From NCBI RefSeq assembly GCF_035627495.1, contig NZ_DASPLO010000212.1, positions 1 to 11,950 of the forward strand: a DNA stretch of 11,950 nucleotides, in the 5' to 3' direction. Below are positions 6,488-11,950 of this stretch, piece after piece. Within the stretch, counting starts at the first letter, position 1; every line of letters begins with the position of its first letter. Made by a program: the position numbers and the translations under genes. The stretch is from Methylocaldum sp035627495 (lineage in GTDB: Bacteria; Pseudomonadota; Gammaproteobacteria; Methylococcales; Methylococcaceae). The notes under the pieces were generated by a model, which saw only the letters and a program-made list of their open reading frames with translations, had not been told where the DNA came from and made no database searches.

Positions 6488-8599
6488 TTAGGCCAGACCG
6501 ACGCGCTCCAGGGTGCCCTGGGCGATATTTCCGGCACAGTCTTCCGCTTCGATGTAATAACGAACGTCGCCGGCTCCGACGGGCAAATCCGCGGTGTAAT
6601 AGCCGGCGGTGACGGCTGCTCCGGTCTCGCACGGGTAAGGGCCGTGATCCCGCATCGGCAGGGTGGTTTCCCCGTTAGCGGCGCGGAGGACCAGATCGAC
6701 GCGCTTGATGCCGGAGACATCGAACACGAAGGTGTGCGCGGTGCCCTGGCGCGGGGCGTCCACCAAACAGCCCTGCCCCCACCGTTTGCCACCCGGATTT
6801 TCGGGCGTTACCCACGGGGCGAAGATGGTCGGTCCCGTTCGATCCCGACCGGCGGCGATTAACTGCTCGACCGCCGATTTCACCAACCCATAACCCCGAT
6901 TGGCGGCATTCGTGACTTGCCGATCCCAAACCTCCTGTCCGGTCCAATACCAGTAACAACTGGTTTCAGCGGTCAAGAGCAGCCGCATCGTCTCGGCGAG
7001 CTGAGGGTGTCCGGGTTCGCTGTCTTCCAAAGTGTGGATGATGTTCTGGAAAGCCGTCAGCACCGCCCAGGAGTTGAGGTCCGGCGAATAGGGCTGGTCG
7101 TAACGGCTGAACCACTTCATGAACTGCGGATCGCCGTTGTCGGCACCGCTCCACGAGCCGGGCTCGATGTACACGGCGTGGGCCGGGTCGGGCGGGAACT
7201 GCTGCAAATAGTCGTCGATGGTAGTCAGCTCGAAGCGTGGGTCCTCGCGGAGCCAGCGCACCAGTTGCCCGGTATTATGCTTGTAATAGCTATCGGCGCC
7301 GCCGCCGTGATTGTCGCCATCGGAGTGCAGCAGAAAAAAGGGCGGGTGCGCGGGATCGTAACCGCCAGTTTCGACGATGCGGTCGTACACTTGGCCCAGC
7401 ACGTCGGGATATTGCAGCGCGCCGAACCCGCCGCGGGCATCCTCGTTTCCGATGTAGCGTTCGGCCGGAACGGCGATGAGCTTGTAGGTATGACCGTCCG
7501 CGTCCTCGTAAGCGACATATTCCGGCCGAAGGAGCGATGGCGAGATCTTGGAGCCCGCCCAGATGTTGCGGAGTTGCAGCCAGTCGTCCACAGGTGCATT
7601 GGCCTGGTCCGCGGGATTGGGCGGCAGCATGCCTTCGCCGATTCCGGCGTAAGGATAGTCCCGGCAGGCGCGGAAGCGGTGGATCGAGTCGTAAATAACC
7701 GCCGTAATGCCGGCTTCGATCAGGGCCGGGATCATCCGCACATGGAAGGCGGTTTCCGGCGGGAACAGCACGCGCGATGCGTCGACGCCGAATGCGTCGC
7801 GGACGATCTGCCGGTGCCAGGCGATCTGCCTGACGATGTCCCGCGCCGGAATCAACGGCATCAGCGGATGGAAAAAGCCGAAGGCGCTAAAGGCAACACG
7901 GGCATTCCCGAGCGCGGTTTTCGCGTCGGCCATCTCGCGGAGCGCTCCATTCCAATTCGAGAAGCGTCCCCCGCACAGGTTTTCGGACGCACACCGGCCG
8001 AGCTGCTCCATCAGCGAACCGCTCCAACTGGTCGACAGCCCCGCGTGCGGCAAACCGCCTTCGATGTACTGCCGAATCGCCGCGGGGATGAAATCGGTGT
8101 AGTTGCCAACCCGCGAGCCGAAGATATCATCCTTTTCTCCGTCCCAATAATTCCGGTCGGTGGTGTTGTAGTACGGCTGGTGCATGTGCTTATGGATGCC
8201 GAAATACACTTTGATTTCGGCGCCGCCGGCCATGGTGACGCGAACTTGCGGTTTCGCCGCGGGCGTAGAAGCCAGCCGCAGCGTGCGAAATTCTTTAATC
8301 CAGTCATCGCCGCCGGCCCTGGCGAGATCGGCCTTTCGGCAGCCCTCTACCTGAACGGCAATCTCTCCGGCCTCCAATAGTCCCGCGGGCACCGTGGCCA
8401 CATAGGTCCCTTCGGCGCCCAATTGGATGCCATCTCCCTTGATAAGCTGCTGAGAATCCCGCCCGTGCAGAATGACTTGCGGGAAAGGAATTTCCCCGTC
8501 GGCGCTAAAGACGATCCGGAAGGCCGGATTCTTGCCTGAAGGCCCGCAGACGAGCGACACGGGACAATCGATCGCGACAAACCTGGAAAATACAACCAT
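6488..8599 (-). CDS. Glycoside hydrolase family 57 enzyme (alpha-glucan active)
   Basis: The 703-residue protein has the GH57 (beta/alpha)7-barrel signatures: the N-terminal histidine motif HKHMHQPYY (136-144), a nucleophile region FPPETAF with candidate Glu282, and the acid/base region FFLLHSDGDN with candidate Asp427. GH57 members act on alpha-1,4/1,6 glucans as amylases, glucanotransferases, branching enzymes or amylopullulanases; which one applies cannot be read here. Residues 1-120 before the barrel look like a small beta-rich accessory domain. Residues from about 600 to 703 (PWVTPENPGG onward, ending YYIEAEDCAGN) form another beta-sandwich-like module. No signal peptide is present, pointing to a cytoplasmic role on storage glucan. 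ATG 8599 is chosen over the adjacent TTG 8602 because AGGAA lies 6 nt upstream of the ATG. No partner glycogen genes are in the window. Confidence 0.85.
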   Translation of the reverse strand: MVVFSRFVAIDCPVSLVCGPSGKNPAFRIVFSADGEIPFPQVILHGRDSQQLIKGDGIQLGAEGTYVATVPAGLLEAGEIAVQVEGCRKADLARAGGDDWIKEFRTLRLASTPAAKPQVRVTMAGGAEIKVYFGIHKHMHQPYYNTTDRNYWDGEKDDIFGSRVGNYTDFIPAAIRQYIEGGLPHAGLSTSWSGSLMEQLGRCASENLCGGRFSNWNGALREMADAKTALGNARVAFSAFGFFHPLMPLIPARDIVRQIAWHRQIVRDAFGVDASRVLFPPETAFHVRMIPALIEAGITAVIYDSIHRFRACRDYPYAGIGEGMLPPNPADQANAPVDDWLQLRNIWAGSKISPSLLRPEYVAYEDADGHTYKLIAVPAERYIGNEDARGGFGALQYPDVLGQVYDRIVETGGYDPAHPPFFLLHSDGDNHGGGADSYYKHNTGQLVRWLREDPRFELTTIDDYLQQFPPDPAHAVYIEPGSWSGADNGDPQFMKWFSRYDQPYSPDLNSWAVLTAFQNIIHTLEDSEPGHPQLAETMRLLLTAETSCYWYWTGQEVWDRQVTNAANRGYGLVKSAVEQLIAAGRDRTGPTIFAPWVTPENPGGKRWGQGCLVDAPRQGTAHTFVFDVSGIKRVDLVLRAANGETTLPMRDHGPYPCETGAAVTAGYYTADLPVGAGDVRYYIEAEDCAGNIAQGTLERVGLA

Positions 8600-8942
8600 C
8601 AAGGATTCCTCTGTCTCGTGTGGCGAAACTGCCGAATGGCAAGGGCACGGTGTCGGAAAGCCGCAAACTGGTCTCGGCTAGAGCGGTTTCGGTTTAGATG
8701 TGGGGTGCGCTGTGCGCACAGCGCATCCTAGCCATACATCAACTCTGAAACCGCTCTAATCCGAATCCGTTCAAGGGAAGGAAAATGCATCGGTGAACCA
8801 TAGGGCGGCTTTTCTAAACATCGGTGGGGGCGCCGATAGGCAACCAATCGAAAACACTGCGTTACATGCCGTTAATGACGTCGGGGCTGTTGTAAACTGT
8901 GCCGCCCGTTTTTTCAACGATACTTTTGCGTGAGGTTTATTC
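8600..8942. other. 343-bp intergenic region upstream of divergent GH57 and membrane-protein genes
   Basis: The gap carries the divergent start regions of the GH57 gene (left) and the membrane protein gene (right). Its main feature is the inverted-repeat element at 8679-8758. The right-hand part (8759-8942) is AT-richer near 8907-8926 and probably holds the promoter of the membrane protein gene, but I could not find a -35/-10 pair with normal spacing. No gene is supported. Confidence 0.6.
8679..8758. mobile_element. MITE-like inverted-repeat element with TA ends
   Basis: TAGAGCGGTTTC (8679-8690) and GAAACCGCTCTA (8747-8758) are perfect 12-bp inverted repeats bounding an 80-bp unit. Nested inside, GATGT (8697-8701) pairs with ACATC, and TGCGCTGTGC/GCACAGCGCA (8706-8725) is a perfect 20-bp palindrome. 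Both outer ends are TA, the duplication expected for Tc1-mariner/IS630-type insertion. There is no coding capacity. This could be a non-autonomous element or a REP/BIME-like repeat; only this copy is visible. Confidence 0.6.
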
Positions 8943-9746
8943 ATGGCGAGCGGATTTATCCACCCTAGGCAGGCTTCTCCCGATGCGTGGCGAAACTGGA
9001 TCAAGCAGGGGTTTGAACTGGTTTCCCGGAAATGGCCGGTATGGATCGCCGTGATGACCGCGTGCTGCCTCGTTACCGGCGCCGCAGGCGTCGCCGAGCC
9101 CATCGGAGAATATTTGACGCTCGCGATCGGGTTCAATCTCGCGGTGACGGTGGACCACGAATCGGACTGGGCCGGAATGAGCTCGCGATTTGGTTCGCTG
9201 TTCCACGATGCGGTCAAATTCGGGTTTCAGGTCGGCACGTTCGTCTTTCTAACGACTATTCCGCTGAATATGGCCATCACCTCCAGCAAGGCAGCCATGC
9301 CGACCCAAGCCATGGCCGATTCAGGCCGTCAGGAGATCGGTGCCGGGGCAACGAAGATTCAAGGCGGAAGCGATTTTTCAACACGGCTCGCAAAGGTGTA
9401 CGAGGAAAGCGGAAACAACCTCATCGAGTGGGCAATGATCTTACCGGTCGGCCTCGGGTTTCTTTATCCCTTGCGAAGTCTCGGCGTAGGCTTTATTAGA
9501 GCGCTGACGTACGGACAACATGGCGCCGTGCTAAACCGAAACTCGGTCCTTCTCGTGGCCGTTTTCTCTTTTGCGAGCGTATTGGCCTTTATATCGCTTG
9601 GCCTGTACCCGCTCATTCCTATCGTCCACGGTTTCTGGATGGCCGTGAATTACGTGATGTTCAGAGATATCTTCCTAGGCATTTCGCAAAACCGCCGAAT
9701 CAGCGCCAAGGCGGCGGATCGGCTCAAGATGGCAATCACGAGTTGA
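8943..9746 (+). CDS. Polytopic membrane protein of unknown function
   Basis: I do not recognise this 267-residue protein. It shows an amphipathic N-terminus (PRQASPDAWRNWIKQGFELVSRKWP), then about four or five hydrophobic segments: about 32-52, 54-70, 93-112, 163-183, 201-221 and 223-243, the last two being clearest. A polar region at 113-160 lies between them. The N-terminal 'G-x-x-W-I-x-x-G-F-x-L-hydrophobic' pattern faintly recalls BPSS1780/DUF2189-type inner-membrane proteins, which is a guess. The start is ATG 8943, with TGAGG about 8 nt upstream. No operon partner is close: the next gene on the same strand starts 236 bp later. Confidence 0.7.
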   Translation: MASGFIHPRQASPDAWRNWIKQGFELVSRKWPVWIAVMTACCLVTGAAGVAEPIGEYLTLAIGFNLAVTVDHESDWAGMSSRFGSLFHDAVKFGFQVGTFVFLTTIPLNMAITSSKAAMPTQAMADSGRQEIGAGATKIQGGSDFSTRLAKVYEESGNNLIEWAMILPVGLGFLYPLRSLGVGFIRALTYGQHGAVLNRNSVLLVAVFSFASVLAFISLGLYPLIPIVHGFWMAVNYVMFRDIFLGISQNRRISAKAADRLKMAITS

Positions 9747-9982
9747 TCCTGAACCAGGCTGGTCACTATGCCGCAAGCCTACTCAAACCGCGTCCGACTG
9801 ATGGGTGGTTCCTAGCCGCCGCCGTAGTATCACGACCCGGATATGCCGCCAAGACGTGGCCAACCCTTCCGGGTCGTTCTCGATGCGCATCACCGCGCAC
9901 AGGTCTCGCTTGACAACCGGGTATTTTTGAGTATAGCTTCCTGATTGCCCCTATGGACAACGTGTAACAGGAGGTTACTCTC

Positions 9983-10546
9983 ATGAAACGGATTCACCTG
10001 TCCCTTCTTTTTGGCGGCGCGCTGGCGATGGTTCAGCCTGCGAACGCCGATCTTTACACAGCCTCGATGTCGGGCGTCAATGAAGTTCCGCCCAATACGT
10101 CTACGGCTACCGGCTTTACCTCCGTAACAGTGGAAGGCGATACCCTGGCCGTTCACGTCGACTGGGCCGGGCTTACCGGCGGTAATGCAACCGCCGCCCA
10201 TATCCACTGCTGCAGTGATCCCGGGGCCAACGCCGGCATCGCGGTCGGGCTTCCGTCATTTCCAGCAGCCACGTCCGGGACCTACGAAAACACATTCGAC
10301 TTAAGTGCGCCGAGCACCTACAGTGATGACTTTCTCAACGACGTCGGCGGGGGATCGGCGGAAGGCGCCGCCGCTGCGCTCATTGCCGCGCTGAACGCTA
10401 CGAGAGCTTATTCCAACATCCATAATGCTGACTTCCCAGGCGGTGAGATTCGGGGGAATTTGGCGCCCATCCCGTTGCCGCCCGCGGTAATGCTGTTTAC
10501 CACGGCGCTGCTCGGACTTCTGCCCTTGGCCCGTCGTTCCCGCTGA
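9983..10546 (+). CDS. CHRD-domain exported protein with PLPP-type C-terminal sorting tail
   Basis: The 187-residue product starts with a signal peptide (MKRIHLSLLFGGALAMVQPANA, probable cleavage before DLY). The CHRD domain spans about 24-161: SMSGVNEVPPNTSTATG, LAVHVDWAGLTGG, the histidine motif AAHIHCCSDPG, and the closing AYSNIHNADFPGGEIRGNL. The tail IPLPPAVMLFTTALLGLLPLARRSR is a short PLPP motif, one membrane helix and basic residues, matching PEP-CTERM/VPLPA-like signals that are recognised by an exosortase-type system and later removed. This suggests delivery to the cell surface or outer layer; no exosortase gene is in the window. A perfect AGGAGG sits 8 nt before ATG 9983. It shares the CHRD core with the gene at 5657-6268 but not the tail, and sequence similarity between them is modest. 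It may be a biofilm or surface-matrix protein; that is inference. Confidence 0.85.
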   Translation: MKRIHLSLLFGGALAMVQPANADLYTASMSGVNEVPPNTSTATGFTSVTVEGDTLAVHVDWAGLTGGNATAAHIHCCSDPGANAGIAVGLPSFPAATSGTYENTFDLSAPSTYSDDFLNDVGGGSAEGAAAALIAALNATRAYSNIHNADFPGGEIRGNLAPIPLPPAVMLFTTALLGLLPLARRSR

Positions 10547-10555
10547 CCGTTCAAC

Positions 10556-10580
10556 GCGCCGGCGGGGCCGTCGCCGGCGC
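10556..10580 (+). terminator. GC-rich hairpin after the CHRD gene, possible terminator
   Basis: GCGCCGGCG (10556-10564) pairs perfectly with CGCCGGCGC (10572-10580) around GGGCCGT, only 9 bp after the stop codon. The T-tract expected of an intrinsic terminator is missing, so it may instead protect the 3' end of the transcript. Confidence 0.45.
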
Positions 10581-10740
10581 GCGTTAGCGCTGCCTGTCGG
10601 CATGAGCCACAGAACTTAACTCTAATGCAGTCGCTTGTGGCCACCACGTTTATCTTTTCAGGGCCAACGCCGGCTGTCCCACCCTTTTGTTTATTGTGAT
10701 TCCCGAAAACGCGTGAAGCTCAGTCCGAAGGATTGAACCG

Positions 10741-10757
10741 CTGAAAGACGATTTCAG
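10741..10757. promoter_or_regulatory. Inverted repeat upstream of the DUF1328 gene (left)
   Basis: CTGAAA and TTTCAG are perfect half-sites around GACGA. It lies about 115 bp before the DUF1328 start and could be a regulator site or a small hairpin. No regulator is identified. Confidence 0.25.
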
Positions 10758-10827
10758 GTCATTCGCCACAACAAGATCGATTGAGTAAAGCGGGCGCTGC
10801 GCTTGTCTTATTTATTGTATCGACATC

Positions 10828-10842
10828 TCACCGGCCCGGTGA
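10828..10842. promoter_or_regulatory. Perfect palindrome upstream of the DUF1328 gene (right)
   Basis: TCACCGG-C-CCGGTGA is a perfect dyad with a single central base, too tight to fold as a hairpin, so protein binding is the likelier role if it has one. It ends 29 bp before the DUF1328 start codon, where an operator near the transcription start could lie. Confidence 0.3.
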
Positions 10843-10871
10843 AATGTAAAACCAACCACGGAGGATATGCC

Positions 10872-11036
10872 ATGATAGGTTGGGCAGTTACTTTTCTAGT
10901 CATCGCCATTATCGCCGCCCTTTTAGGGTTCAGCGGCATAGCCGGTACGGCGGTCAACATTGCTTGGATATTGTTCGTTGTCGGGCTTATCCTCGCGCTG
11001 GTCTTTTTTGTGATGGGCCGCCGCCCCCCTGTCTAA
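10872..11036 (+). CDS. DUF1328 small membrane protein
   Basis: A 54-residue protein with two hydrophobic helices: about 4-21 (WAVTFLVIAIIAALLGFS) and 28-48 (IAWILFVVGLILALVFFVMG). The linker is glycine-rich (GIAGTAV) and the end basic (GRRPPV). This is the standard architecture and length of the DUF1328 (YtjA-like) family, which is common in proteobacteria near stress genes; no function is established. The N-terminal MIGWAVTFL is the usual opening. ATG 10872 is chosen because GGAGG at 10860-10864 lies 7 nt upstream. Its expression may depend on the two dyads just upstream. The product would be an inner-membrane miniprotein. Confidence 0.9.
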   Translation: MIGWAVTFLVIAIIAALLGFSGIAGTAVNIAWILFVVGLILALVFFVMGRRPPV

Positions 11037-11377
11037 ACAGGTACTTTGGCCGTTTCATCGGGCGGCGGATTTAGTAGCCGCTGCCTGCTGGCCGGTTGTT
11101 GTTCTGCTCACGATCTACTTGTCGGATAATACGCCCGCGAGGTGCGCTATAAGCCACAGCTAACCGTTGACGATCACACTCATCTCGTTCATCCGCATGG
11201 GTGCGGCATTTTATACGGCCGCAACAATCCTTCTAGTCCCACATAGCCGCTACATTCCTGCTAAACTGCCCCGTCCCTCGGCCTCGCTGAGCCCCTTAGC
11301 CTTTGGCGGATCCTGGCCGGTGTCCATCTCGAAAGATGGTGGATTTTGCTGTTTATTTGGTTTGAGGTATTGAGTGC
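11037..11377. other. 341-bp spacer without a supported gene
   Basis: This holds a hairpin at 11061-11085 just after the DUF1328 gene and a small one (CCGCA/TGCGG, 11193-11206). A 68-codon frame starting at 11167 has no ribosome site and no recognisable motif, so I do not call it. The rest shows nothing I can name; the promoter for the zinc-ribbon gene should lie here. Confidence 0.5.
11061..11085 (+). terminator. Hairpin after the DUF1328 gene, possible weak terminator
   Basis: GGCGGCGG (11061-11068) pairs with CCGCTGCC (11078-11085), with one G-T pair, around ATTTAGTAG. It lies 24 bp after the stop codon. The following sequence is only mildly T-rich, so efficiency would be low or rho-assisted. 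Confidence 0.35.
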
Positions 11378-11725
11378 ATGTCCCTCGTAGAATGCAAAGA
11401 ATGTGGCCATCGAAACTATGAAAAACTTTTCCAATGTCGAAAATGCGGTACTCCTACCCATTTCGGCGCCGAAAAGAAAAAATTGCAGCGTCTGGCTTTG
11501 GGCGCTGCCCTGATAGTCGGCGAGCTGATGCTCTTGAATAATCCAGCCAAGGAAGATCACTTCAAAAAAGCGATCGAATTCGATCGCATACCCAGTTCGT
11601 TTACAGTTGAGCACGATTTGGAACTCTACGACTATCACGACTATTACTTATTCTCGGCCCTGAGCGTTGGCCAAGAAGGACATAAGACACTGCTCACGTT
11701 CGGGTTTCTTTCAGTGGTGCTGTAG
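11378..11725 (+). CDS. Zinc-ribbon membrane protein of unknown function
   Basis: The 115-residue protein starts with a rubredoxin-like zinc knuckle pair: Cys6-x2-Cys9 and Cys20-x2-Cys23 (VECKECGHRN and QCRKCGTP). A basic stretch (EKKKLQR) and one hydrophobic segment, about 38-54 (ALGAALIVGELMLLNN), follow. The C-terminal half, starting NPAKEDHFKKAI and ending with DYYLFSALSV and KTLLTFGFLSVVL, resembles DUF4359-type domains ('NPxxExY' followed by 'YxxFSxY' and a small-residue strand); that is a tentative match. The cytoplasmic zinc ribbon with an outside domain would suggest a membrane-anchored sensor or stress protein, but no function is known. The start is ATG 11378, with a modest GAGG 10 nt upstream. 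The surrounding DNA looks somewhat more AT-rich than the core of the window, which may hint at acquisition. Confidence 0.7.
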   Translation: MSLVECKECGHRNYEKLFQCRKCGTPTHFGAEKKKLQRLALGAALIVGELMLLNNPAKEDHFKKAIEFDRIPSSFTVEHDLELYDYHDYYLFSALSVGQEGHKTLLTFGFLSVVL

Positions 11726-11845
11726 CTCGGCTGAGCGGCGTGTCCGCGCACCGATATATTTCGGTATCGTACGTGACGGCATCCGACGAGCACGCTGGTC
11801 CTTCGGCGGACTAGTGCTTCATCAAGGTTGAATTGAAGGGTAAAG

Positions 11846-11950
11846 ATGCTTGAGCTTTATGCGCGCATTGTCGGTGGTGAAACGCCAATCGATTTTGGCG
11901 CGGACGGTATTCCGGCGGGTTTCCCAGGCAGCGACTTCGCGCGTCAGGTG
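11846..11950 (+). CDS. Unrecognised gene, N-terminal 35 codons (runs off the window)
   Basis: An open frame starts at ATG 11846 with AAGGG 5 nt upstream and continues to the window end without a stop. It encodes MLELYARIVGG, then a glycine-rich, acidic stretch (DFGADGIPAGFPGSDF). The residues are too few to identify a family. No signal peptide is visible. It lies 120 bp after the zinc-ribbon gene on the same strand. Confidence 0.5.
   Translation, partial: MLELYARIVGGETPIDFGADGIPAGFPGSDFARQV

Larger units (their letters stand above)
10547..10871. other. 325-bp spacer between the CHRD and DUF1328 genes
   Basis: The left end holds a strong GC hairpin (10556-10580). Two perfect dyads (10741-10757 and 10828-10842) lie nearer the DUF1328 start. 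No coding region is supported in between; the only long frame is on the minus strand, opposite the CHRD gene, and has no start signal. Confidence 0.5.

Noticed and set aside
6917..8380. A 487-codon plus-strand frame
   Set aside because: It is exactly antisense to the GH57 gene, whose catalytic motifs are clear; the plus-strand product matches nothing and has no ribosome site.
11167..11373. Possible 68-residue gene before the zinc-ribbon gene
   Set aside because: No ribosome binding site, no recognisable motif and no hint of codon bias.

Overview
The window is a GC-rich (roughly 58 % by eye) bacterial chromosomal segment with short spacers, clear AGGAGG-type ribosome binding sites and genes on both strands. 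The gene set (class I fructose-bisphosphate aldolase, GlcG/HbpS-type protein, GH57 glycosidase, formaldehyde-dehydrogenase-like MDR enzyme, a CHRD protein with a PLPP-type C-terminal sorting tail, a DUF1328 miniprotein) fits a free-living Gram-negative proteobacterium. A gammaproteobacterium such as a methanotroph is plausible, but this rests on gene content only.

Region by region. (1) 1-136 is the 3' end of an IS630-family transposase and probably the right end of its element. It directly abuts a large TPR protein gene (166-1449) that has no convincing start signal and stays open right up to the IS junction, so that gene looks 5'-truncated by the insertion. (2) A class I aldolase lies on the minus strand (1585-2610). 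Divergent from it is a plus-strand run: GlcG/HbpS-like protein (2815-3249), a membrane-segment plus SRPBCC protein (3273-4154) and a zinc alcohol/formaldehyde dehydrogenase (4223-5392). The run closes with a textbook intrinsic terminator (5450-5477). (3) On the minus strand are a secreted CHRD-domain protein with a 15-bp tandem repeat at its 3' end (5657-6268) and a GH57 glycosidase (6488-8599). (4) The spacer upstream of the GH57 gene holds an ~80-bp TA-flanked inverted-repeat element with a perfect 20-bp palindrome inside, resembling a MITE. (5) On the plus strand follow a polytopic membrane protein of unknown function (8943-9746), a second CHRD protein carrying a C-terminal PLPP/membrane/RR tail (9983-10546), a DUF1328 small membrane protein (10872-11036), a zinc-ribbon membrane protein (11378-11725) and the first 35 codons of an unrecognised gene (11846 onward).

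How the genes may work together: the aldolase and GH57 enzyme point to sugar-phosphate and storage-glucan metabolism. The GlcG/SRPBCC/dehydrogenase run is probably one transcription unit, perhaps for aldehyde detoxification or redox stress, but its substrate cannot be read from the sequence. The two CHRD proteins are exported and differ in how they end. I see no CRISPR array, phage module, toxin-antitoxin pair or rRNA/tRNA gene. Nothing here amounts to a clearly new multi-gene system; the most unusual items are the MITE-like element, the IS-truncated TPR gene, the two CHRD proteins and the membrane-SRPBCC fusion.
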